Of a stretch of DNA of 64,000 bases, positions 1-10,900 are shown piece after piece. Each line of letters begins with the position of its first letter. Within the stretch, counting starts at the first letter, position 1. Under the pieces are notes generated by a model. That model ran no database searches and was not told where the DNA came from. It saw only the letters and a list, made by a program, of their open reading frames with translations. Source of the stretch: Acanthosoma haemorrhoidale (Eukaryota; Arthropoda; Insecta; Hemiptera; Acanthosomatidae); contig OV884009.1 in NCBI GenBank assembly GCA_930367205.1, forward strand, positions 119,549,454 through 119,613,453, given 5' to 3'. A program made the position numbers and the translations under genes.

Positions 1-2
1 AA

Positions 3-1076
3 TCCAAAAACCTTTTTCCTACACACCAATTTGGTTTCCGCCAACGGCATTCCACTGCTCAACAAGGCCTTCGCGTTGTTGATCACATCTCCTCAGCCCT
101 TGAAACCAAACAGTATTGCACTGCTGCCTTTCTTGATATAGCTCAAGCTTTTGACAGGGTTTGGCACGCAGGTTTACTCTACAAGCTCAAAAGATATTTA
201 CCACAGACCCTTTTCCTAATCCTACAGTCCTACCTTTCAAACCGCTTCTTCCAAGTCCGCTGTGGTTTAGAATTTTCAAACTACTATCCTATAAATGCAG
301 GAGTTCCACAGGGCAGTGTCCTGGGCCCCATCCTCTACAACCTATACACCGCTGATGTCCCCTCTACTCCCAATACCTTCTTGGCCACATTTGCAGATGA
401 CACTGCAGTCTTGTCATCTAACCCAGACCCCGACATAGCATCCCATAACCTTCAAAAACACCTTGACGAGATCGATTATTGGTGCAACCAATGGCGGATC
501 AAAGTTAATGAAGCAAAATGTTCCCACATTACCTTCACCCTTTGTCGCAAGTCTTGTCCACTAGTTTATTTTAATTCTATTCCTCTCCCTGTATCCGAGA
601 CAGTACGGTATTTAGGCTTCCATCTCGATAAACGACTGACCTGGAACCCACATACGAGACTAAAAAGACAAGAACTAAACAGACGCTTTGGACAACTATA
701 CAGACTACTTCAAAGGACATCCCATCTCTCAATAGAAAATAAACTACTAATCTACAAAGCTATACTTAAACCAATCTGGACATACGGAATAGAGCTATGG
801 GGGACAGCAAAAAAGTCGAACATCAAGCGTATCCAATCCTTTCAATCAAAAGTCCTGAGAACAATAGTAAATGCCCCTTATTATGTCAGCAACAAAACCC
901 TTCATAACGACCTTAATATACCCTACATTCTAGAACTCATCCCTTCCAAGTTTACGAAATTCCACAGTAGCCTTTCCAACCACCCTAATCCTGTAGCACA
1001 GTCACTGCACTGCGTCACTCATCCCTATAATCCTCCTCGGAGACTGAAACGGCAGTGGCCTCGTGACCTGCTATAA
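3..1076 (+). CDS. Reverse transcriptase, C-terminal part of jockey ORF2 (partial)
   Basis: An open frame of 357 codons with no stop from the window edge to TAA at 1074-1076; the N-terminal endonuclease and early RT lie off the window. RT landmarks appear in order: FGFRQRHSTAQQ, motif A AFLDIAQAFDRVWH with its catalytic Asp, motif B GVPQGSVLGPILYN, motif C FADD (FADDTAVLS), then the downstream YLGFHLDKRLTW segment typical of jockey-clade elements. The protein copies its own RNA at a nicked target during target-primed reverse transcription. The frame is unbroken, unlike copies B and C, so this part could still encode functional RT; the state of the missing 5' half is unknown. There is no host-type start codon because this is an internal fragment. 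Confidence 0.9.
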   Translation, partial: SKNLFPTHQFGFRQRHSTAQQGLRVVDHISSALETKQYCTAAFLDIAQAFDRVWHAGLLYKLKRYLPQTLFLILQSYLSNRFFQVRCGLEFSNYYPINAGVPQGSVLGPILYNLYTADVPSTPNTFLATFADDTAVLSSNPDPDIASHNLQKHLDEIDYWCNQWRIKVNEAKCSHITFTLCRKSCPLVYFNSIPLPVSETVRYLGFHLDKRLTWNPHTRLKRQELNRRFGQLYRLLQRTSHLSIENKLLIYKAILKPIWTYGIELWGTAKKSNIKRIQSFQSKVLRTIVNAPYYVSNKTLHNDLNIPYILELIPSKFTKFHSSLSNHPNPVAQSLHCVTHPYNPPRRLKRQWPRDLL

Positions 1077-1226
1077 TCAAGTGACAGTGGGAGTCCTGGC
1101 AATGGCCAGTTTCTCCAATCATGTCCTGAATGAATGAGCGAGTGAATGATGAAATGTAAATATGGTATGAATGATCGTATATCTTAATTACTTATTGCCT
1201 AGCAAGGCAGATTGTAATTTTAGCAC

Positions 1227-1232
1227 AATAAA
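1227..1232 (+). promoter_or_regulatory. Poly(A) signal of retrotransposon A
   Basis: AATAAA in the context CACAATAAAGGAATT, 150 bases after the ORF2 stop and about 10 before the TA-repeat tail. The same context is present in element C (18868-18873, minus strand). In the satellite array the homologous position reads CACTATAAAGG. Confidence 0.6.
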
Positions 1233-1250
1233 GGAATTATATATATATAT

Positions 1251-1379
1251 AAAATGAGCTAAGTAATGTACTCGCAATTGCAGACAAAACCTTACAAATC
1301 TGAACACCACGTGGCGTGAAAGTTGTCAACTTGGGAATACCACTTCGTTCGCCGTCTTTTCGTAGTCGTGGGTCACCAA
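1251..1379 (-). mobile_element. 5' leader fragment of an LTR retrotransposon with tRNA-Trp-type primer site
   Basis: Directly inside the LTR at 1380-1553 the minus strand reads TGGTGACCC (1370-1378), complementary to a tRNA 3' end of the GGGTCACCA type used by some Gypsy-type elements (tRNA-Trp). One base separates it from the LTR. About 120 bases of leader follow and then run into the 3' end of element A, which suggests element A inserted in or next to this element's internal region. No gag or pol coding is visible in the window. Confidence 0.6.
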
Positions 1380-1553
1380 TGTGGTTAGTCGAAGGAAGCA
1401 CACATATTTAGAACATTTGACTATTGAAACACAGCAACAGAACTACAGTAAAAATGTATGAGAGCTCCGCGCGGCTGGGTTAAGAATGTAAACAATACAA
1501 TATAGAGGTAGGTTACTATAATGTTTGTGATTTTACTTCACGACCCAGCCACA
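1380..1553 (-). repeat. Putative LTR, 174 bp, with TGTGG...CCACA ends
   Basis: On the minus strand this segment starts TGTGGCTGGGTCG and ends CTAACCACA, so the termini are 5-bp inverted repeats beginning TG and ending CA, as in retroviral-type LTRs. The primer-binding-site match follows its 3' end, which fits a 5' LTR. It lies in the intron downstream of the last visible exon of the JmjC-like gene. A partner LTR is not in the window. Confidence 0.6.
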
Positions 1554-1741
1554 CTGTTAGAGATTTATGGTTTATTGTACTTCTGCTTCCTTTATATACT
1601 GTTTTGCTTTAAATTATAATTGCTTTCACTCCATTATTTCAATTATGAAATAAGATCTACATTGGTTACTCTTGCATAGTGTTTGAACATTATAAAAATT
1701 AATAACAATTTCAAACATCAGTAATAATTTTTAAAACTTAC

Positions 1742-1871
1742 ATATTTCTCCTTGGTTAATAGTTGCTGAGAGCACAGGACACGAATCGTTACATGGTTTA
1801 TACGGAAGCAATCTAACTGTTGTGTTTCCTCTAAGCTGAATCAACATAATAAGACCAAAATCAAGCTCCAC
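1742..1871 (-). CDS. JmjC-like gene, exon 6 (last exon in window)
   Basis: 43 codons plus one base between acceptor TGATTTTTCTTAG and donor GAAATAT then GTAAGT (phase 1). It encodes VELDFGLIMLIQLRGNTTVR, then LLPYKPCNDSC and a GEI turn, matching the second half of a cupin barrel. The next exon would be expected to carry the distal His region; the remaining 1.7 kb to the left is LTR fragment and retrotransposon A, so that exon must lie beyond position 1. Confidence 0.8.
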
Positions 1872-4871
1872 CTAAGAAAAATCAGTATAGAGTATGAAAA
1901 CTATTATGAAATAAAATTTAATAACGTTCTTATGCAATGGTGCTTTTTCTCTGTTACTGTTTTTAGTAAAAAATGTGTTTTTTCCTTTTTAAATCATCGT
2001 TTACATCATTGCTATACATATGACAAAGTTTTTTTTGTTACCTAATAAAGGAGGAGCAGCAATATGCTGCATTTTGAAATGGCGATTTGTAAACTCCTAA
2101 ATATTTGATTGCCATGAATTGTAAAATTTATATTACACAATGTTATTTACCATCAGCACACAGCACATTAGCTTTTAGAAGGTAAAGCCACTCTCTTTTG
2201 CATCTTTCGTATTGATTCACCACCAGAAGATTTTCTAAATAATAAATCATGTAATGACTAGTTCATCTAACACATTTTGTTAACTTATTGAGTTACACAT
2301 ATGGAAAGAGCACGTGAAAGAATAGGAATGTTGAACCTGCTGAGCATGTAATGAACGAGGTCACAGGAGATAGGACGAACCAATGCGTGACACTATCGGC
2401 AACCAGTCATCCCTACTTGATGCACACTTCTTTGTTCCATTTTAACCTTAATTTTTTTTTACTTTACTCTTTACTCTTGGTCGTTAATGTTAAGAGCCGT
2501 TGAATAAACGCTAATAGCTGAGTAGATCTGTGAAAACTGATCTAAAATAGGGATTCCTCACTTTTTTTCGCTAAGTTAATTTAACATTCCATATTTGCTA
2601 ATTTATTTTTTTGTAATCATTTTCTTTTCTATTTAATGTTACTATTATTTCGAAAAATTGGAAAATATCATTTTTTTGACAAACATAAAAATAATAATTT
2701 TGCACCAACAAGCACTTGCAATCGGAGAAATGCAAAAAAAAGTTCAAGGTTCTTTTTCTGGAACTCATTATGTCATCAAATAGTTTTTAAAAAAACAGCA
2801 AAATGAGGACTTGAAACGTTTAGGCAGGCCTAAAAAACTAATCCTTGCTGCTGAAAAAATTTAAAAGTATTGTCTGAGGAGCAGCCTCAAAAAATCTAAC
2901 AGAGATCTGGCTCAGGAAATAACTGATACTGCAAGGACCCGCGCAAGTTCCAACCTCCATTATCAGAAGGAAACTTCTATCAATCGGCCGTAAGGTTGCG
3001 TTCCCAGAATAAAATCACTTCTTCTACCTGCAAACAAGCACAGGGAATTTAAGTTTGACAAAGAAGAGGAAAATTGGACGGAAGAAGAGTGGAGCAAACG
3101 AAAAAAGAACACCATGGCATTTAATGACTTTTCCACACCACTGTATGAAATATTTATTGCCGGCTAACTAATAAAATTGAATTCGTCAAAAATGGTGGTT
3201 TATGATAAAAAATTACAATACACAAATAAGCGGTAGACATATTTGAATGCATATGTCTTTAATGCAAATTTAATGACATGACATGAAAATTTAATTCAGA
3301 ATAAGATGGTTACTATTTTTTCTATGGCTTACAGATCGAGTTTGCCATGTTTTTTCCACCAAAAAGTCAATTTTCAACCATCGAGAGTTATTATATTAAA
3401 TCCAAGGGTTGGTGTTAGTTGGTGTAATTTTACTTCTTATAGCATTAACCTATTGGCACTCTCCTAGAACATTTTATGTTAGTATTTTATTTATTACAAT
3501 CAATTTATTTTCCACATTAGTATCCTGGTCACCCTTCAAATTTCAAACACTACTTTTATACCAAAAAGTATAAGCTAATACAAATAAGTATCCATTTTAC
3601 TTTAAAATAATGCTAAAAATATTTAACCGAATTTACCTTTTTGTAATTCCTTGAACTGTAATCGGAAGACATGAGTATCCAATTAAAATGAGCTGGTGAA
3701 ATGGTGTTTGGTAGAAAATAAGGTTTTTGATAAAATGTTCTCAATGCTTTTACGGCGTGGATGTCACAATTTTGCCTATAACATGCAATTTTTTTTATTT
3801 ATCATTCTTTTACTTGCAGATATGTATTTTTTACTGTAAAAATTTGTATAGTTTACTAAAGTAGGTTGTCACAGTTCTAGTAACATTTATTAATTATGAT
3901 TGCTGGACCTCCATTGACAAGGTCAAAGGAAGAGAGTATATTGACTTGTAAACTGCTATGGAGATTTGCCTTTGGTATTTACTGCGACCGCAGTCTATTC
4001 CACAATTCCATCTACTCCAACTCATTGACTTTTACAAAGTAAAGCCACCTTTCGGGGTTGCTCACATATCTGCGATATTTTCAATTAATTCACTGCCAGA
4101 AAATTTTCTTAGATAATTTAATAAATTTTCCTAACTTATAAAGTTACAGATATGGAGGGGACATATTATAAATAAAAATGTTGACCCTGCTGGCTTAGTT
4201 ATGAATATCCTCCATGTCAACAGAGGTCACACGGAATTGTATTCCATGTTATTTCAATTTGTAATGAACTGCTTGAAACTGAAATGTCGTTTTAGTTACT
4301 ATATTAGTTTATGTATTTAAATTTTAATATAGTTAAGTTGCAAGTTGTTGGGGAATTAAAGCTAAAGATCGAATTGCTGCTATTGAGAGAGGAAAAATAA
4401 ATATCACTCACCAATGAACAAACCATTTATTTATTTTTATGTTCGATAACATCTTTAGAAATGACAACAGATCTGGACTTCCTTGCCTCAGGTTTGAGGT
4501 CAATACACATGGGACGGATTCCGTCAGTTTTCCATCATCCAAATAGAGCTACAATTTTCACGTATAAACAATTATATTAAATAATAAATAAAAAAAAAAA
4601 ATGTTTTTTGGGGGGATTTATTTTGCCGTGAAACCCCCAGGTCATGAACCCCAATCATTTTGGGGAGCCTACTCATAATGGGGCCATACAATGGTAGGGA
4701 GTGACCAAAACCCCCAATTTCAAGGTGTTGATAAAATGCAAATGGGCTATGTTTTTAATGTGAGGGATAGTTAACTAAAATATTTCTAAAGTTTAGAAAC
4801 GAATTAAAATCCAAGTTTTCAGCATTTTCATTAGTGTATATATAAAAAGCATGTAGGCTGTAGCCCATTAG

Positions 4872-4964
<93 letters not shown>

Positions 4965-7900
4965 ATGTTATCGTAAAACAAGTATATCATGTAAATACAT
5001 ATAAAGCAGTGTATGTAGTGTATAAAAGTGATTGGGCATAGAGAAAGAAAAGAGCTTCCAGTTGGGATGGTACAAGAAGGAATAGTGCCATCACATTGTG
5101 CCATCATGGATATACAACATATTATTTACCTGAGTAACGTTACTAAATTGAAGCTGGGAATTGATAACTTGCCACGAGTCGGTAGCATCAGATATGATGA
5201 CTGGAGCATTGCGGCTTAAGTAGTTAGCGGAAACCACTTCGTAGCTGGTCCCGCTTAATTTATCAATAGAATCCAATGTTTCACAGCTCTGAAAGTAAAA
5301 ATAATTGTTTGATCATATTACAATCTAAAACTAACAAAACCAAAACCTTCTTTTTTCCTTTTTCATTTTATCAATGATTACTTATATTTGTTTTTCTATT
5401 TTTTTTTTTTACAAGCAATTAAAAAATAAATAATCATAAAAATTAGTTTCATTAATAATAATGACTTTGTCACATAACAGGATTAGTTCATTTTATGTAA
5501 AAAAAGAAACCGGTGAATTATTATTATGTTTCGGTTACTAAAGCAGGAAAAGACTAAGGCAGTCAAGTCTCCTTTTACGATAAAGGACAGAGGCCAGTTA
5601 AATAATCTCGTAGAGGAGAGTCTTTTAAAAAACTTTATTATGAATAACAATCAAAACACTGGTATATATACAAATATTAATCAGTTACAGCGTTAGAACA
5701 TACTTTAGTGAAGGCTAAGGCACAAGTGAGGGTTTCTTGACCCTAGCGGGTAGCAAAAGGGTTAGGACTTTATGGTTGGAGATGGTTACTTACAAAAAAC
5801 AAGGAGACCATAAGTCTCAACTGAGGTACACGTTTCTACTAAAAATGTAAGATAAAATGAGCATTCTATAACTGGACTAAGGCCTCACGAACACCATCAC
5901 GACCCAACTGGAAGAATGTGAGTGAGTAGAACAGTACGATGATAAAAGTATTACCAGTGCTCTGAAATGAACTGATGTGGGCATACAAGGTTCTGTAATA
6001 GAAGAGACAAGGGATGCACTAAAAACTAAAAGGGCGGAAGGAAGCAGTGGAAGGTCCATTTAGTTGTAGTGATCCTGACAGTAAAGATTCCTGTAGTGGA
6101 AATGTTCCTAGTCAATGAATGCTGTCACTTTCCTCAACTTTTAATGGATTAATGAAAGAGGGAAACAAGCGTACCATTAAACACTTTAGTGGATTGTTTT
6201 GATGATGGGAATTTCCCTGAAAGTAGTAATGTGACAATTATTCTCTGTGAAACAGGTGTCAGTTCCAGTTGTGATACTTAGTGATACAAGCGGGAGTTGT
6301 TTTGGGAAAATTTTGGGGAATACCACGTAGCAAAATATTCCACGAGAAGTTATGTGAAGAAGGGTAGGGGTCTTAAACAGTTGGGAAAAAATAATAAAAA
6401 AAATATAAATAAATGTTAAAAATAAAACACAAGGACGAAAACTCTATTTAGAATGGAGCACCACCCTATTTCAATCCAGAGAGTTATTATTGAACTGATC
6501 AAAGGTTGCAGAAAAAAAAATAGCTAAATAATCTTTTTTATTTTTATATATACTACAATTTTTACTAAGATGAAATTACAATCTGCCTTATTAGGCAATA
6601 AGTAATTGAGATAAATGTTATCATTCATACCATATTTACGATTCATCAGTCACTCGCTTATTCATACAATATTTACAAACAGCCCAGAGGCCCCCCAAGT
6701 CCACAAGGTTGTCTGTCACCTCCCTCGCATGCGAAAGAGGAAGCGGAAGTCTTGGGAAGTCCCCCATGCTTCTACGTCAGCCGCATCACTGGATAAGAGC
6801 CAGCGGAGGCTGACCAAGAGTGCGAGAGCCACAGACGCTCAGGACATGATTAGAGGAACTGGCCATTGCCAGGACTCCCACTAACAATTAGTTATAGCAG
6901 GTCACGAGGCCATTGCCTTTTTAATCTCCGAGGAGGATTATAGGGGTGAGTGGTGGAGTGCAGTAACTGTGCTAGGGAATTAGGGTGGTTGGATAGGTTC
7001 CTATGGAATTTTATGAACTTGGCAGGGATGAGTTCAAGAATATAGGGTTTATTAAGGTCGTTATGAAGGGTTTTGTTGCTGACATAATAAGGGGCATTTA
7101 CTATTGTTCTCAGGTCTTTTGATTGAAAGGATTGGATACGCTTGATGTTCGACTTTTTTGCTGCCCTCCATAGCTCTATTCCGTATGTCCAGATTGGTTT
7201 AAGTATAACTTTGTAGATTGTACTTAGATTATACTTGTAGTCTGTACAGTTGTCCAAAGCGCCTGTTTAGTTCTTGTCCTTTTAGCCTCGTGTGTGGGTT
7301 CCATGTCAGTTTGTCGAGATAGAAGCCTAAATACCGTACTGTCTCAGACACAGGGAGAGGAATTGAATTTAAATAGACTGGCGGACAGGACTTGCGGCAG
7401 AGGGTAAAGGTTATGTGGGAACATTTTCCTTCATTGACTTCGATTCGCCACAGGTTGCACCAATACTTGATCTCGTCAAGGTGTTTTTGAAGGTTTTGGG
7501 ATGCTATATCAGAGTCTGGATGGGTTGACAGGACTGCAGTGTCGTCTTCGAATGTTGCCAAGAAGATATTGGTGGTAGAGGGGACCTAGGACGCTGCCCT
7601 GTAGAACTCCTGCTTTAATGGGATAGTAGTATGTCTAGAAAGGCAGCAGTGCAATACTGTTTGGTTTCAAGGGCTGAGGATATGTGATCAACAACGCGAA
7701 GGCCTTGTTGAGCTGTGGAACGTCGTTGGCGGAAACCAAACTGGTGAGTAGGATAAAGATTTTTGGATTCAACAATTGGAAGAAGGCGTTTTAATAGGAG
7801 TTTTTCAAATATTTTTGAGAGGATAGGGAGTAGGCTAATTGGACGGTAAGATGAGGCGTCGTTGGGTGGTTTACCGGGTTTGGGGAATAGGACAATAATG

Positions 7901-10900
7901 GAATGTTTCCAGAGGAGAGGAAAGTGCGTAGTTCGGATAATGCAATTATAAATGTAGGTTAGGAAGATTATGGGTTTAGGAGGAAGTTGTTGGAAGATTC
8001 GAGGAGTAAGGAGATCATAACCTGGAGATTTTTCATAAGGTAATTTTCTTACAATATATTTGACGTTAGAGGGGTTAACGGCTTTTGGTGGCAGTGAGAG
8101 AGGGATAGGTGAGTTGAGGAAATCATCAACAGTTGGGCGATAATTATTGTTTTGAGGAATGAAAGTACGGGAAAGATGCAGTGCGAATTCCTCCGCCCTC
8201 TCGCCATCCAGAGCTACCCAGGACCCGTCATCACGACGGAGTGGGTGTGAAACAGGATGATATTTTAGGATTTTCTTAGTTACATTCCACAAGGAGTTAT
8301 CCCTGGTAGACAGACAGGAGAGATAGGAATTGAAAGAATCGGAGGATGCCAATTGCCACTTTACCAGCCTGCAGTACTGATTGTATGAGCGGCGATCATC
8401 AGGAAGTCGGGATCTTTGCCACACTGTTCTCAAGTGGCGTTTGGATTGGATTAGATCTTTGAGATGCTGAGGTAAACGATTATGATTGTGGATTTTTGGT
8501 GTGACGATGCCTCCTAAGCCGACCTCTGGACCAGAGTAGTAAAGGAATGCACTGCATCGTCTAGGTCTTGGGATGTTTTCAGGGACAATTTGAGATCTAT
8601 GGACTCTGTAAGATGCTGGCGGAAGTGTTCAACTGGGCCCCTAATAAATGAAGCAGGAGGCAGTTTGTGAATTGGATTTAGGGAAATGGTTAATAATAAG
8701 GGGCTATGGTCGGAGGAGAGGTCATCGAGGTGCTTGAGTGAATAGTTTAGTGTCCCTAAACTATTGGAGAAGAAAAAGTCAAGGAGATCTGGATTTCGGT
8801 TGGGATCTCCAATATGTGGCTGTGTCGGGAGAGATGGTGGAGCGATGTTTCCGTGTGAGTGCAGACAGCAAAGCACGTCCACGTGTATTTGTGGATCTTA
8901 AGCCTCAATGTTGGTTGCTTTGCGTTAAAGTCCCCACCTACAAGGCAACGATGCCCGATGGAGTCTAGAAAGGAGATGAATTGGGAATCGGAAATGGATT
9001 TATTGGGAGGGCAGTACACTGATGCTAGAGTAAGGGGAAAAGTCCAATTGACACTGCAGTGGATTAAAGGAAATCATGTGCTAGCAAAGGAACTATGTGG
9101 TGGGATATGGAGTTATTGACAATGACAGCGGTACCTGCATGAGCTCTTCCATCTGGGTGATCAGTTCGATAAGTCTGGTACTGTCGAACGGTAAATGGTC
9201 GTTTACTTGTTAGTCTTGTTTCAGTAATAAGAACTACGTCGATGTTTTTGTCATGGAGTAGTCCTGTCAGTTCGTTAGTGTGGGTGTGAACACCATTCGC
9301 ATTCCAAAGGAGAATGGATAAGGAGTCGAAAGGATCCACTTATGGGTTTAGTTTAACGGGGATAAGGTAGGAGACAAGATTTGTAAGAAGGGAAATGAGA
9401 GGGGTAATTAGAGTTCTGGATTCTGTAAGGAATGATGTTAATAGGCTAGTGAGAACTGAAGAGCTTGAAGGTGGAGGAATATGTGAGATGTGTGGTTGAG
9501 GATGGGATTGGTTTTGCTGGTTGACGGGATGAGCGGAATGCTGGGGAAGCGAAACTTGCGGGCGAGTAGTGGGCAGTGCCTGTGACTGCTCTCTGTTTCG
9601 AGCGGCATCAGCAAAAGAGACTGAAGGCCTCAAATTTCTGGCGGGGGCGCTTCTTGAGGTACCTTTGACTGGCTTATCTTCTTCTGGCCGACGACTATTG
9701 ATTCTTACTAGAAGGCATACTTACAGAAGTACAGAGTACGTACAAACAGAAACACATCCAGAAAAAGAAGTAATCTATTTTTTTCCAGAAGGTGGCAGGA
9801 TGTAAATACCATCTGTTAGCAGAATCTTTTATGTGTGTTTGTATATCCCTCTTATGCTATAGAAAACTGTTTTTCTTAAATTTCATGGAAGATACTATGG
9901 TGGCAGATAACCTGTCAGTTTCTAAACATGGATCATGGATAAGTGTAATTTATGGTTGATGTGTTAAACAGAAGTTTCCAAAAGGGGGTACTCGCAACTT
10001 TTGCATGTATTCAAGGATCCAGGACCTCTATTTTGTGAATCTGACTATGGCAGAAGCATTTCTCATGAATGGAGAGGGTCTGTTTCACCTGAACTAAACA
10101 ATGAAGAGGTGATCAAAAAAAGTATTAAAGGAAGAAGGTAGTGAAGGAGAAGAATCATTCAAAGAGAGGTTTGCACAATGCATAGTAAATCATCGTGAAA
10201 AGTTTTCAAGGTACCTTTAAAATCCAACGATACATTCATTTCAGAAGCGAATAAAATAGGATACGTGTTGGATATGATTCTGGCAACGCTGAACTAAGCT
10301 GGAAGATTCTGGGTTGTTATGGCCTTATCCCAGTCACATGTTGTGTGTGCCCTTTTCATGTGTAATCATGGTGCAATAAAAGCCATTATGTGTAATAAAG
10401 TGTTTTAATTAACTAAACCTCCAACTGATTCATTATGACAAACATATATATTATTCAATATACTACTAGTGTTAAGACCCTGCAACTTAACAGTAAGCCA
10501 TAATCATTCGCTGGACCCTATTTTAAATACTAATTTGACCTTAATTGATTAATTTGACCTTTTTTAATTTTTAAAAAAGTTTGAGATGGAACCTGAAATT
10601 TTGTTTCCAACACCTCATTTATATGGATTATTTATAATTCCTTAAGAGGTGAAGTTCACCTTTAAATAATAAAACAGGTTATCTAGATAGAACATTAATC
10701 AAACTCGTAATAAAAAGTAATAAAATACCAGACAATCCTCATGAGTGAGGCCATATTCTCCATATAAAGGATTCTCAATGAGGCATTGCTCATGAAATAA
10801 GTATTGCCAGTCCCAGAAAGATAGTACCTGTAAAACATTGTTTGAGTGAAACTTAAGAAGAAAATAAACATGGGAAAGGTCACATATGATACTATTGCAT

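Larger units (their letters stand above)
1..1250 (+). mobile_element. Jockey-clade non-LTR retrotransposon A, 3' part
   Basis: The 3' portion of a non-LTR retrotransposon, cut by the left edge of the window. It holds the C-terminal half of ORF2 (reverse transcriptase, ending at 1076), a 3' UTR of about 170 bp, a poly(A) signal AATAAA at 1227-1232 and a short TA-repeat tail near 1240-1250. Its last 178 coding bases differ from element C (18.86-23.2 kb) at only about four positions, so the two are close relatives, while element B (6.56-9.7 kb) is much more decayed. The insertion sits beside an LTR-element fragment and downstream of the last visible exon of the minus-strand JmjC-like gene. The exact 3' boundary is approximate. 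Confidence 0.9.
6560..9698 (-). mobile_element. Jockey-clade retrotransposon B, 5'-truncated and decayed
   Basis: A minus-strand copy of the same family as A and C. It runs from the C-terminal end of ORF1 through ORF2 to the 3' UTR (GGCAGATTGTAATTT near 6572-6590). The 5' end stops near 9698, inside ORF1, where similarity to element C is lost, a typical 5' truncation. It is inserted in the same orientation as its host, in the 5.4-kb intron between exons 2 and 3 of the JmjC-like gene. It is older than A and C, with several deletions and frameshifts. Target-site duplications were not established. Confidence 0.9.

Noticed and set aside
4868..5107. Arg-Glu repeat protein on the minus strand
   Set aside because: It is a translation of the (GA)n microsatellite plus intron sequence.
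8738..9119. Plus-strand frames opposite the endonuclease of element B
   Set aside because: They are antisense to APE-type endonuclease motifs and have no recognisable features of their own.
6570..9705. A target-site duplication around element B (TCTTAGTAAAAAT / TTCTAGTAAGAAT)
   Set aside because: The match is imperfect, and the 3' side can also be aligned as a diverged tail of the element, so it was not claimed.
10695..10883. Alternative minus-strand frame with a hydrophobic N-terminus over exon 2
   Set aside because: It runs through the splice acceptor and is out of frame with the family-like peptide WDWQYLFHEQC. The spliced exon explains the sequence better.
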